Virus record (IMG/VR): IMGVR_UViG_3300025822_000018
Coordinates: 1 to 29,576 of that record
Reading direction: 5' to 3' (one strand)
DNA from: a virus
Length of the DNA stretch: 29,576 nucleotides
Positions 8,850-16,421 of this stretch are shown piece after piece. The notes beneath the pieces are model-generated. The model saw nothing but the letters and a program-made list of their open reading frames with translations, was not told the DNA's origin and made no database searches. How positions within the stretch are numbered: the stretch's first letter is position 1; each line of letters opens with the position of its first letter. The position numbers and the translations under genes were made by a program.

Positions 8850-9432
8850 TCTACCTATTTACGAAATAATGATTGACTTGGACGATCCGAACACTTTTGT
8901 CGATTTCAATTCATTAGTTCACGACCCGGCGCATTCTATCAGCTTCGAAACGTTTTCGAATGTTGTTCGATATCATTTCAACGATGACGAACGAACGGTG
9001 TCGGGTGTTGCAATTTCAGCGGACACACCAATATATCGACGTGATGATTCGGGCGAATACTATGTTGTGTTCACTAAGAAGGCAATCAAAGACATCATTC
9101 ACGACTACGCAAGAAACAACCGATTCAACAATGTGAACATCGAACACAATTCGAAAGACCTTGCCGAAGGTGTATTCATGATTGGTTCTTATCAAGTTGA
9201 CGAATCGAAAGGATTCACAGCACCGGAACGATTCAAAGATGTGTCAGATGGTTCTTGGCTCACAACGTACAAATTCGAAAACGAAGAACTATATCAACGA
9301 ATCAAGTCGGGCGAAGTTTCCGGATTCAGTATAGAAGGAACTTTTGTCATGGATGCTTCAGAATTTAATTCGGACAAGATAACATTCGAATCAATCATTG
9401 ACGAACTGATTGAACTGGTTGATAAAAAATAA
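8836..9432 (+). CDS. XkdF-like head maturation protease
   Basis: The 199-aa protein has the features of the XkdF putative phage serine protease family: GVAISADTPIYR at 58-68, YYVVFTKKAIKDIIHDY at 75-91, NIEHN with His104, EGVFMIGSYQVDESKG at 111-126, DGSWLTTYKF at 138-147 and SGEVSGFSIEG at 158-168. His104 and Ser165 are the likely catalytic residues. Such proteases cleave scaffold and capsid proteins during prohead maturation. It lies directly before a scaffold candidate and the major capsid gene, as expected. I chose ATG 8836 over an in-frame ATG at 8788, because the earlier one lies inside the opposing gene and adds a non-conserved stretch. Confidence 0.8.
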   Translation: MINTNLPIYEIMIDLDDPNTFVDFNSLVHDPAHSISFETFSNVVRYHFNDDERTVSGVAISADTPIYRRDDSGEYYVVFTKKAIKDIIHDYARNNRFNNVNIEHNSKDLAEGVFMIGSYQVDESKGFTAPERFKDVSDGSWLTTYKFENEELYQRIKSGEVSGFSIEGTFVMDASEFNSDKITFESIIDELIELVDKK

Positions 9433-9467
9433 ACACTTAAACACAATATCCGAACAAATAATTTAAT

Positions 9468-10097
9468 ATGAGTAAATTCAAAAGTATTATTGAAAAACTT
9501 GACTTTTTAAAGTCGAAGTTTACCGATGAAACTGAAGCGACAGCAACAGCGACTGCAACGGATACTGAAGAAGTTGCGACTAAATTTGAAGAAATTCCTT
9601 TGATGGACGAATCAATCATCGCGTTCGATGGTGGTTTGGAAGTTGGAACGGCAATCTTTATCGTCACAGAAGACGGTGAACAAGTACCGGCGACAGAAGG
9701 AACACTTCAACTTGGTGGTGAACTTGAAGGTGTGTCGATTGTATTGGATGCTGAAGGTATCGTTTTGGAATTAGTTGATGAAAGAACGGAAGGTGAAGAA
9801 GCACCTACTGAAGAAGAAGTTGTTGAAGAAGAACAAACAATGTCAAGCGAAGAAGTTGAATCAATTATCGACAATAAGATGTCAGATATTGAAACACCTT
9901 TGAACGCTATCGTGAACGGAATCGAATCGATTTTGTCAAGAAACGCAGAACTTCAAAGTGAATTGAATGAATTGAAAGAACAATTTTCTACATTCAAGAA
10001 CGAACCAACGACAGAAAAAGAAGTTTCGAAATTTTCGACAGCGAATGACAAGGACAGACGCGCGAACTATTTCAAAAATATTATAAATAAAAAGTAA
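9468..10097 (+). CDS. Candidate head scaffolding protein
   Basis: This 209-aa, very acidic protein has a Thr/Ala-rich repeat near residues 23-32, a beta-rich middle (…GGLEVGTAIFIVTEDGEQVPATEG…), a Glu-rich linker around 105-125, and a coiled-coil C-terminal third ending in a basic tail (…DRRANYFKNIINKK). Acidic protein plus C-terminal helix with a basic end fits scaffolding proteins, which fill the prohead and are removed by the protease. It sits between the XkdF protease and the major capsid gene, and its stop shares one base with the capsid start (TAATG). The role is inferred from composition and position, not from a family motif. Confidence 0.6.
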   Translation: MSKFKSIIEKLDFLKSKFTDETEATATATATDTEEVATKFEEIPLMDESIIAFDGGLEVGTAIFIVTEDGEQVPATEGTLQLGGELEGVSIVLDAEGIVLELVDERTEGEEAPTEEEVVEEEQTMSSEEVESIIDNKMSDIETPLNAIVNGIESILSRNAELQSELNELKEQFSTFKNEPTTEKEVSKFSTANDKDRRANYFKNIINKK

Positions 10098-11056
10098 TGA
10101 GTTTAAAAAAATATATCGAAACAACATTCGATTTTGACGTTTCCGGTTTGGGTGCGTATGTTGACGAACAAAGTGAAGAAATACTTGTAAAACAAGTAAC
10201 AGCGGGAAGAACACTTGAGAAAATAACAATTCAAGAAGGAATCAAAGGTTCTGAAGAAATCAAATTGATGGACGATTCAGTTATCTATCAAGCGGGTGAC
10301 TGTACGATGACAGCTTCAGGAGATACGGTTTTTACTGATAGAGCAATCGCAGTTGAAACACTTGGTTTCATGAAGAAGTTTTGTCAAAAAGACTTAGCCG
10401 GATTTTGGACACAATTAAATCTTAGAGCGGGTGCAATGGCTGAAGACGAAGAACTTCCTTTCGAAGCGCAAATCGTTGATTATCTTTTGGCTTTACATTC
10501 TAACGAATTAGATAAATTAATTTGGAGAGGTAACAAAGCAACGGGAACTGGTAACTTGGCATTCATGGACGGATTCGCAAGTTTCTTGACTGTTGCCGGT
10601 GGTTGTGTTGATTTGAATACAAGTGCAACGACAGCGATTACAAATACAAATGCATACGATGTTTTTTATGAAGTATTCGAAAATTCACCTGAAGCGGTTG
10701 CCGAAGGAGATGATTTCGCTTGTTTCACAGGTCGTGAAAACTTCAACAAGTTAATCAAGAATTTAGTTGACTTAAACTTCTTTCACTATTCACCGGATCA
10801 AATCGCTGAAATGAACGAAGTGACTGTACCAGGAACTGACATGGTTGTAACGAAAGTAGTTGGATTGAACACGGTTAGTTCAATTTATACGGGACGTGCA
10901 AGTCACTATGTTTTCGGAACAGATTTGACAAGCGATTTAGACCAATTTGCTCTTTGGTATTCTAAAGATGACGATGTAATCTATTTACGTTCTAAGTTTA
11001 GAGCGGGAGTACAAGTTCCATTTTTAGACCAAATCGGAGTTTGGGCGACAGCTTAA
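10097..11056 (+). CDS. Major capsid protein of the central block
   Basis: The 319-aa protein lies right after protease and scaffold genes. Features typical of Bacteroidota phage capsid proteins with an HK97-type fold are an N-terminal helix (KKYIETTFDFDVSG), a long helical stretch around 115-145 (EAQIVDYLLALHSNELDKLIWRG, then the 'GTGNL…MDGF' turn), and a C-terminal beta region ending in RAGVQVPFLDQIGVW. Length and position fit well. It is unrelated by eye to the second capsid protein starting at 28986, which has a delta-domain coiled coil. It is followed by a strong hairpin at 11067-11093. It should be an abundant virion protein forming the shell. Confidence 0.75.
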   Translation: MSLKKYIETTFDFDVSGLGAYVDEQSEEILVKQVTAGRTLEKITIQEGIKGSEEIKLMDDSVIYQAGDCTMTASGDTVFTDRAIAVETLGFMKKFCQKDLAGFWTQLNLRAGAMAEDEELPFEAQIVDYLLALHSNELDKLIWRGNKATGTGNLAFMDGFASFLTVAGGCVDLNTSATTAITNTNAYDVFYEVFENSPEAVAEGDDFACFTGRENFNKLIKNLVDLNFFHYSPDQIAEMNEVTVPGTDMVVTKVVGLNTVSSIYTGRASHYVFGTDLTSDLDQFALWYSKDDDVIYLRSKFRAGVQVPFLDQIGVWATA

Positions 11057-11066
11057 AATTAAATTA

Positions 11067-11093
11067 AACCGAACGACATGGAGTCGTTCGGTT
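11067..11093 (+). terminator. Hairpin after major capsid gene
   Basis: An 11-bp perfect stem (AACCGAACGAC / GTCGTTCGGTT) with a 5-base loop starts ten bases after the capsid stop. The sequence after it (ATTTATAAAC) has no real T run, so it may be a weak terminator or an mRNA-stabilising 3' end that sets capsid expression apart from the genes below. Confidence 0.55.
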
Positions 11094-11121
11094 ATTTATA
11101 AACTTAAAAAAATATATTTTT

Positions 11122-11652
11122 ATGCCATGTTTAATGACAAGCGGATATAATGACAGAACTTGTACCAACGGTAAAGGTGGTATTAAATCAGTTCTATTTT
11201 TTCCCGTTGAAAATCACAGCGGTGCAGTTTTAGCATCGAATGAAATTACTGCTCTCACAGTTACTGGTGAAACGTTTCACTACAAATTAAAATCTAATCT
11301 ATCAAGCTATACTTCACCGATTCAAAGAAGTGAAGAAAACGGGACGCTTTGGTACGAACAAGCACTTTCAATGGTGTTAAATTCAGATACTAAAGAATTA
11401 CGTTCAGCTATTCACTTACTTGCACAAAACGAACTTTGTGCAATGGTTGAAAAAGCGAACGGAACTTATGTAATGTTAGGATTCGAAGAAGGAATGAAAG
11501 TTTCAGATGGTAACGAATACACTTCAGGTGTTGCGAAATCGGACAGAAACGGACATTTGATTTCTTTAGTTTCACAAGAGAATGAAGAAGTTCCTGATGT
11601 TGACGTTACACTTGCGGGAAATTTAATCGCTCAAAGTTCTTACGCGGTTTAA
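11122..11652 (+). CDS. Major tail (tube) protein candidate
   Basis: The 176-aa protein begins with the pattern SGYNDRTCTNGKGGIKSVLFFPVEN, which I associate with a group of virion proteins in Bacteroidota phages encoded next to the capsid gene. The rest is beta-rich with a short Asp/Glu-rich stretch near the end. It is the sole gene between two hairpins (11067-11093 and 11681-11711), an arrangement that suits a highly expressed structural protein. Tail tube is my best guess. A decoration or head-joining protein is possible. Confidence 0.55.
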   Translation: MPCLMTSGYNDRTCTNGKGGIKSVLFFPVENHSGAVLASNEITALTVTGETFHYKLKSNLSSYTSPIQRSEENGTLWYEQALSMVLNSDTKELRSAIHLLAQNELCAMVEKANGTYVMLGFEEGMKVSDGNEYTSGVAKSDRNGHLISLVSQENEEVPDVDVTLAGNLIAQSSYAV

Positions 11653-11680
11653 ATCGTTAATAACTAAGAAGTAAATTTGA

Positions 11681-11711
11681 AAGGGTGGTGTTGATTCACT
11701 GCCCTTTTTTT
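11681..11711 (+). terminator. Rho-independent terminator
   Basis: A 10-bp stem with two G-U pairs (AAGGGTGGTG / CACTGCCCTT), a 6-base loop and a run of seven T (11705-11711) follow the major tail protein candidate. This is a standard intrinsic terminator on the plus strand. Confidence 0.75.
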
Positions 11712-11727
11712 GTTAATTTTAAGATAT

Positions 11728-11952
11728 ATGAAAATTAAAAAAGAATTAATCGGTTCGAAAGTGTTTTCTTCAATTATACGTCAATTCATTTTGATTGAAG
11801 AAGGAAACGAAAATAAATATTTCAAGATGGGTCTTGACGTATTTGAAAAAGCGAAGAAACCTAAACTACAAAAGAATGCTAAGAATACTAAAAAACTCGA
11901 CAACGTCGATAGTGGTGACGGTGACAGAATTGACAACGTTGACGAATCCTGA
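11728..11952 (+). CDS. Small hypothetical protein overlapping the next gene
   Basis: I place the start at ATG 11728 because an upstream in-frame TTG (11710) lies in the terminator. The 74-aa product begins MKIKKELIGSKVFSSII and carries a GLDVFEK motif followed by a Lys- and then Asp-rich low-complexity end (KKPKLQKNAKNTKKLDNV…). I do not recognise a family. Small proteins of this style occur between tail tube and portal-side genes in flavophages, so a head-tail or tail accessory role is possible. Its 3' part overlaps the next gene in another frame by about 77 bases, and the low-complexity tail lies partly in that overlap. Confidence 0.5.
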   Translation: MKIKKELIGSKVFSSIIRQFILIEEGNENKYFKMGLDVFEKAKKPKLQKNAKNTKKLDNVDSGDGDRIDNVDES

Positions 11953-12244
11953 ATACTTGTTTGAATTCATTGAAGAACAAACTGATGACAAAGTCTATTC
12001 TATTTTGGCTGATGTTTCAACCGAAACAACTCGCTTCAATGACTTTTCAATCACAGACGGTGTTGACTTAACTTTTCCGATTGACGGATTCTATACTTAC
12101 AACATATATGAACAAGTGAACGGTTCGGGCAATCTTAACCCAACCGGTTTGACACTTGTCGAAACTGGTCGCGCTCACGTTTATGTGATTGATACGGCAA
12201 GGACAGAATATACAACAACGGAAACAAATTCAGTATATGAATAA
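11876..12244 (+). CDS. Virion-associated beta protein, 122 aa
   Basis: An upstream in-frame ATG at 11795 would overlap most of the previous gene, so I take ATG 11876 (MLRILKNSTTSIVVTV). The protein has strands such as VVTVTELTTLTNPEYLFEF, RFNDFSITDGVDLTFPIDGFYTYNIYEQ and LVETGRAHVYVI, a pattern I recall from structural proteins of Bacteroidota phages. There is no membrane segment. Its stop lies 8 bases inside the portal gene start (ATGAATAA), so it is coupled to the portal. It is probably a head-side or tail accessory protein; the exact role is unknown. Confidence 0.55.
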   Translation: MLRILKNSTTSIVVTVTELTTLTNPEYLFEFIEEQTDDKVYSILADVSTETTRFNDFSITDGVDLTFPIDGFYTYNIYEQVNGSGNLNPTGLTLVETGRAHVYVIDTARTEYTTTETNSVYE

Positions 12245-14000
12245 TAAAATAATGGCGACGGGATTTTCGAATTCAAAGAAACTGCCCGAAGCAAAAGAAT
12301 CGTTCGACAAGAAACTTGGTTTTCAAAAATGGGGAATCGACAATCAATATCCTTTCTACCTGGTTGATTTATATAATGGTTCAGCTTGGCATCAAGGAAT
12401 TATCAAAACGAAATCGTATTACATCGCCGGTGGTGGTCTTGAAACGGTGTCGGGACAACTTGACGAATTCTTGAAAAATCAATATTCAGATTATACCATT
12501 TCTGAAATGATGAAAAAAGTCGCGTTCGATTTTGAATTGTTCGACGGTTTTTGTGTTGTTGGTTCTTGGAATCGTGACGGTTCGAAGGTTGTTCGTTGGG
12601 AACATTTCGACATTGATAGAGTTCGAACTAATATAGACCAGTCAGTTTATTTCTTTTCCGATGATTGGTCAGCAAGGAAACAAACTAAAGAAGGTACAAA
12701 TTATCGACAGATTCTTCCATTAGACATGGAAAAGAAAGAAGGTAAATTTGTAATATATTATAAGTCACCCGCGAAACAAACGAAAGGCGATTTGGGAACG
12801 TATCCGAAACCGTCTTATATTGGTGGGATAACTGACATCAACGCGGATTTATTAATTTCAAAGTATCATTATTACGAAATTAGTAATGGATTTAAAATCG
12901 GAACGTTAATCAATTTCGCTTCAGGTCAACCGGAAACCGACGAAGAAGCCGAAGCAATTCGCGACGAAGTCAAAGGAACATCGACAAATATTGAAGATGT
13001 CAACGAAGTGATTATCACATTTTCTGACGGTAACGAAAACGCGCCGTCGGTATTATCTTTGAACGGGAACGATTTGGCTGACCGATACAATTTAACAGAA
13101 AAATCAATTCAACAAAATATACTTGTCGCACATTCAGCAACGAATCCGATGTTGTTCGGAATAAAGACTGAAGGTCAACTTGGCGGTGCTACTGAATTAC
13201 TTGAATCATTCGAAATATTCAAATCAATTTATGTGAACGGTCGTCAAGAATCTTTGTTGTGGGTACTTGACAAGATGATTGAATTGTCGGGTGAAGTTGG
13301 CGAAGTTGCATTCATTGAAGCAACACCGATGTCAGTAAAAAAAGAAGATTCACCGGTTCAAATGATAAACGAATTTAGGTCAGATGAAAAAGATTTGAAG
13401 GTGTTCAAAAAGTTCGGACAATCAAAGGACGAATTCAAAGTTGTGAAATCGATATCGGTATCAAATGACTTTGGATCGAAGCAAGTTGCACAATTCGAAG
13501 CCGATAATTTCAGCACTTTCTTCGATAAGATTGACGACATTCGAAACGATTTGTCCGACTTGGACAAGAACGTTCTTTCAATGTTGAAGTCAGGTGAAGA
13601 CGCGCCCGAAATATCAAAGGCGGTTGAATCACCGATTAAAGACATCGCAAAATCAATGGAGAAACTGGGCGAACTTAATCTAATTGTAAAAGGTGAAACG
13701 TCGAAACTTGGTGAACAAGTTCTTGAAGGTCTTGACGTTGAAATTGAGCAATTCGAAATTCGATATTCATACGAAGTGAAGCCGGGTATTGGACCGGATA
13801 AGATACCAGGAACTCGTCAGTTTTGTAGAACACTAATCGACATAAATAGAATGTATCTTCGAAGTGAAATCGATACGATTACGAACGCAATTGGTCGCGA
13901 TGTGTGGCGATATCGTGGGGGATTTTGGAATAACGGAACAGCGACAACACCTTGGTGTCGTCACGAATGGAGACAACATTTAGTAATAAAAAAATCATAA
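12237..14000 (+). CDS. Portal protein with C-terminal MuF-like domain
   Basis: The 587-aa protein combines two parts. Residues about 10-430 have portal features: the opening SKKLPEAKESFDKKLGFQKWGIDNQYP, the clip/stem region with …ATNPMLFGIKTEGQLGGATELLESFEIFKS around 300-335, and long helices beyond it. Residues about 510-585 resemble the MuF/SPP1 gp7 minor head protein: PGTRQFCRTLIDINRMYLRSEI, then WRYRGGFWNNG and TTPWCRHEWRQH with Cys and His. The portal forms the DNA entry ring, and MuF domains sit inside the head. I chose ATG 12237 (overlapping the previous stop); ATG 12252 is also possible. It comes after the capsid gene here, the reverse of the usual order, and no terminase gene precedes it. 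Confidence 0.8.
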   Translation: MNNKIMATGFSNSKKLPEAKESFDKKLGFQKWGIDNQYPFYLVDLYNGSAWHQGIIKTKSYYIAGGGLETVSGQLDEFLKNQYSDYTISEMMKKVAFDFELFDGFCVVGSWNRDGSKVVRWEHFDIDRVRTNIDQSVYFFSDDWSARKQTKEGTNYRQILPLDMEKKEGKFVIYYKSPAKQTKGDLGTYPKPSYIGGITDINADLLISKYHYYEISNGFKIGTLINFASGQPETDEEAEAIRDEVKGTSTNIEDVNEVIITFSDGNENAPSVLSLNGNDLADRYNLTEKSIQQNILVAHSATNPMLFGIKTEGQLGGATELLESFEIFKSIYVNGRQESLLWVLDKMIELSGEVGEVAFIEATPMSVKKEDSPVQMINEFRSDEKDLKVFKKFGQSKDEFKVVKSISVSNDFGSKQVAQFEADNFSTFFDKIDDIRNDLSDLDKNVLSMLKSGEDAPEISKAVESPIKDIAKSMEKLGELNLIVKGETSKLGEQVLEGLDVEIEQFEIRYSYEVKPGIGPDKIPGTRQFCRTLIDINRMYLRSEIDTITNAIGRDVWRYRGGFWNNGTATTPWCRHEWRQHLVIKKS

Positions 14001-14004
14001 TAAA

Positions 14005-14517
14005 ATGGCGACACAATATTTAGTATCGGTTGAAAACTTGAAAAAACAAGGATTGATTCACCAAAATTCGGACACGAAAATCTTGGCGGTTGCGATTAAA
14101 CGTGTTCAAGAAATGAATATACAACCGGCGACCGGTTCACCTTTGTTTCGTGCGTTATTGGTTCGGGTTGCTTCGGGTGTTTGGACTGCTGACTATTCTG
14201 AACTTATGGATGACTATATTGTTCCCGCACTTGTTTCGCTTGTCGATTATAAAGTTTCTCTATTATCGAATGTTAAGATTGTGAACAAAGCTGTTGGTCG
14301 TTCTTCAGATGAAAACATCACAGCGAACACAACATCGGAAACGATTTCATTCAGGGACGAACTTCACAAAGACGCTGAATTCTATCTTGAAAGATTAATC
14401 GGTTTTTTAAAGGACGATTGCGGAACGAAGTATCCTGAGTATAATGAAGCTATTACGCGAACGAATCACGACATGAAGAAAATCAAAACGGGTTATCGAA
14501 TTAATTGGACTGCATGA
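14005..14517 (+). CDS. Head-tail connector (DUF6712-like adaptor)
   Basis: The 170-aa, mostly helical protein has the pattern of gp6-type adaptors: YLVSVENLKKQGLIHQNSDTKILAVAIKRVQEMNIQPATGSPLFRALL, with its conserved 'I.Pa.Gs.Lf..L' turn, then long helices to the C terminus. Such proteins bind under the portal and close the head for tail joining. It starts 4 bases after the portal stop, and its stop overlaps the next small ATG (ATGA). Position and pattern agree; the DUF assignment is from memory. Confidence 0.65.
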   Translation: MATQYLVSVENLKKQGLIHQNSDTKILAVAIKRVQEMNIQPATGSPLFRALLVRVASGVWTADYSELMDDYIVPALVSLVDYKVSLLSNVKIVNKAVGRSSDENITANTTSETISFRDELHKDAEFYLERLIGFLKDDCGTKYPEYNEAITRTNHDMKKIKTGYRINWTA

Positions 14518-14636
14518 GTTTTAAAATATCAAAGAAACAAATTAAAAAACTTGAAACATATCTAAATGGACAAGACATTAAACCAAATAAAAAAAGAATT
14601 CAGCGAAATCGCAAACGAACATCGACAGATAAATAG
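14514..14636 (+). CDS. Possible 40-aa basic peptide
   Basis: An ATG overlapping the adaptor stop (ATGA) opens a 40-codon frame, beginning MSFKISKKQIKKLETYLNGQ and ending in a very basic segment. It overlaps the next gene by 71 bases. Without it there would be a gap of about 48 bases in an otherwise tightly coupled operon, which supports it. Its size and the overlap leave doubt. Confidence 0.35.
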   Translation: MSFKISKKQIKKLETYLNGQDIKPNKKRIQRNRKRTSTDK

Positions 14637-15030
14637 TTTCTTCTTCGGTGACTTCGTTGACGCTATCAATCGCGACGCGGTCGAATATCCTTTGATGGTT
14701 ACGACAATTCAACCAGGAACGATTGATGACGAATCCATTTTTGTGAATCTTCAAATTATAATTTGTGACAAATACAACGAATCTAATTATTCACAGATTG
14801 ACGAAATTCATTCGGACTGTCTTCAGGTTTGCAACGATATACGAATCACATTGAAACAATATAGATTCGAAGATTATCTATCAATTGACGGTGCGATTTC
14901 AACTGACCCGTTTATCAATCGAGGTGCTGATATGACCGCCGGTTGGACAATGAATGTCACGTTGAACATTTATGACAATGAAAATTGGTGCGCAATACCA
15001 TACGACAATTACGACTTCGGGAACGAATAA
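14566..15030 (+). CDS. Neck/tail-completion-like protein
   Basis: The 154-aa protein begins with a helix (LNQIKKEFSEIANEHRQINSFFFGDF) and continues with alternating strands and helices (EYPLMVTTIQPGTIDDESIFVNLQIIICDKY…DCLQVCNDIRITLKQYRFEDYL…). It ends in a strand region with WTMNVTLNIYDNENWCAIPYD. This resembles the head-closure or tail-terminator proteins that follow the adaptor gene in many siphoviruses, with the typical late 'gW.m.v.l.i.....C' strand. The gene order of portal, adaptor and this gene supports it. It is a head-tail joining component by inference. Confidence 0.55.
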   Translation: MDKTLNQIKKEFSEIANEHRQINSFFFGDFVDAINRDAVEYPLMVTTIQPGTIDDESIFVNLQIIICDKYNESNYSQIDEIHSDCLQVCNDIRITLKQYRFEDYLSIDGAISTDPFINRGADMTAGWTMNVTLNIYDNENWCAIPYDNYDFGNE

Positions 15031-15049
15031 ACAATAAGACACAATAAGC

Positions 15050-15448
15050 ATGGGAATCAAAACACTTTCAATTAAATTCGGTCTTTATTTTAGCACCGCA
15101 TTGACAGCTTTCTTTTTACCGATAACATGGGCGATCACTTCGGTTGTTGCGATAGTATTAATTGATACTATCACCGGTGTGATGTCAGCGGGAAAAGATA
15201 ATATCAAGAATATTAGTTCGCGTAAATTATCGAATGTTATTTCGAAATTAATATACTACTTATTCGCGTTGATTCTTTGCCGAATCGCGGTGATGTTTAT
15301 TGACGACACCGTTCCATTTGTTAAGTTGTGTCTTATCGCGGTTTTCATAATTGAAATAAAGAGCATCGACGAAAACTTTTATAAGACTTTCAAGTTCAGT
15401 TTTGTTGATAAGATGTTGACAGCTATAAAAAAGTTTAATAGAAAGTAA
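15050..15448 (+). CDS. Phage holin (holin_4-like family)
   Basis: The 132-aa protein has about three hydrophobic segments (residues 12-42, 67-86, 88-103). It carries the family signature LIDTITGVMSAGKDNIKNISSRKLSNVISKLIYY: Asp-Thr-Ile-Thr-Gly-Val at the end of the first hairpin, then a Lys/Ser-rich loop. Phage holins of this toxin-secretion/lysis group make pores in the inner membrane at a timed moment and release endolysin. It is followed by an M15 endolysin and a spanin-like protein, so 15050-16421 is a complete lysis cassette. It lies 19 bases after the neck gene and is followed by an intrinsic terminator. Confidence 0.8.
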   Translation: MGIKTLSIKFGLYFSTALTAFFLPITWAITSVVAIVLIDTITGVMSAGKDNIKNISSRKLSNVISKLIYYLFALILCRIAVMFIDDTVPFVKLCLIAVFIIEIKSIDENFYKTFKFSFVDKMLTAIKKFNRK

Positions 15449-15461
15449 AACAAATAACAAT

Positions 15462-15469
15462 TATATTTG
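15462..15469 (+). promoter_or_regulatory. Isolated -7-like element between holin and endolysin
   Basis: TATATTTG matches TAnnTTTG exactly, 13 bases after the holin stop. No convincing TTG element lies at the usual distance upstream, and a terminator follows 24 bases later. If active, transcripts would have to pass that terminator to reach the endolysin. Confidence 0.25.
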
Positions 15470-15493
15470 TATTGCTTATTTTTAGTTAGTTTT

Positions 15494-15534
15494 AAAACCG
15501 ATGCAACCTTTTGAGATTGTGTCGGTTTTTTTTT
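15494..15534 (+). terminator. Rho-independent terminator after holin
   Basis: A 13-bp stem with two G-U pairs (AAAACCGATGCAA / TTGTGTCGGTTTT) and a 10-base loop ends in a run of nine T. It is strong and well placed between holin and endolysin, so endolysin expression must rely on read-through or on a promoter downstream. Confidence 0.75.
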
Positions 15535-15558
15535 GTATATTGCAAAAATAGAATAATC

Positions 15559-15936
15559 ATGAAGATAACAAAGAATTTTAGTATTAAAGAATTTGAATGT
15601 CGCGACGGTTCAGGAATGCCCGTTAACATAATCGCAAACATCATTGACCTTGCCGAACAACTTCAGATACTTCGCGACTATGTAGATAAACCGATTCAAA
15701 TTAATTCCGGTTATCGTTCACCTGAATACAATAAAAAAATAGGTGGCGCAAGTCGTTCGATGCATAAGGAAGGAAAAGCGGGTGACATTGTTATCAAAGG
15801 AATGACACCAGGTGAAGTTTATAATACTATTGAAAAACTAATAAGTCAAGGCGAAATGACTGAAGGCGGTCTTGGTTTATATAAAACTTTCATACATTAC
15901 GACATCGGATACAACGGACAAAAACGAAGATGGTAA
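15559..15936 (+). CDS. Endolysin, M15 peptidase (D-Ala-D-Ala type)
   Basis: The 125-aa protein matches the Peptidase_M15_3 family: KNFSIKEFECRDG at the N terminus, INSGYRSPEYNKKIGGASRSMHKEGKAGDI at about 48-77, and HYDIG at 113-117. His69 and Asp76 (the SxHxxGxAxD motif) and His113 are the expected zinc ligands. The enzyme cuts peptide bonds in peptidoglycan stems. There is no signal peptide, so release depends on the holin. I chose ATG 15559, because an earlier frame opening at 15511 lies in the terminator. Its end overlaps the spanin-like gene by 7 bases. Length is typical for a single-domain phage M15 lysin. Confidence 0.85.
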   Translation: MKITKNFSIKEFECRDGSGMPVNIIANIIDLAEQLQILRDYVDKPIQINSGYRSPEYNKKIGGASRSMHKEGKAGDIVIKGMTPGEVYNTIEKLISQGEMTEGGLGLYKTFIHYDIGYNGQKRRW

Positions 15937-16421
15937 AAACAAAAGATGTCTTATTGATAATCGGTGTTATTGCGATAATTCTTCTCTTAGTATTTCGCGG
16001 GAATGAATCACCAGTTTTCAAAGTGTCACCGATAAAGAAAATCGAAACGCGAATCGAAGGAAAAGAAACGCGAATCAATACGATTGAAACACGAATCGGA
16101 AACGAAAAAGAAATCATCAGCAAGATATCAAATGAAATAGGAATGCTTCGTGCTGACCTTGAAACATTCAAAGCTGAACGCGACACGGTTCGAATCATTC
16201 AAATTCAAGATACAATCATCAACGTGCTGACTTCAGAAAATACATTTTTGAAAAGTGTTGTAACTGGTCAAGATTCAATTATCGTTCATCAACGTTATAT
16301 AATCAATTCAAAAGATACAATCATCGCGGTGTTGAAGTCAGACACAAAACGATTCAAGAAGCAAAGAAACATTTCAATATTAATCAATGCACTTTTAACC
16401 GGTGCTGTTATATTAAAATAA
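15930..16421 (+). CDS. Spanin-like membrane/coiled-coil protein
   Basis: The 163-aa protein has an N-terminal membrane anchor (residues about 7-23, VLLIIGVIAIILLLVFR). A long periplasm-type coiled-coil region follows (TRIEGKETRINTIETRIGNEKEIISKISNEIGMLRADLETFKAERD), and a second weak hydrophobic segment lies at the very end (ISILINALLTGAVIL). An inner membrane anchor plus coiled coil directly downstream of an endolysin is the layout of i-spanins, which disrupt the outer membrane in Gram-negative hosts. The C-terminal hydrophobic end is unusual and might make it a unimolecular-type variant. There is no lipobox at the N terminus. Overlaps on both sides (7 bases, 1 base) show tight coupling. Confidence 0.55.
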   Translation: MVKTKDVLLIIGVIAIILLLVFRGNESPVFKVSPIKKIETRIEGKETRINTIETRIGNEKEIISKISNEIGMLRADLETFKAERDTVRIIQIQDTIINVLTSENTFLKSVVTGQDSIIVHQRYIINSKDTIIAVLKSDTKRFKKQRNISILINALLTGAVILK

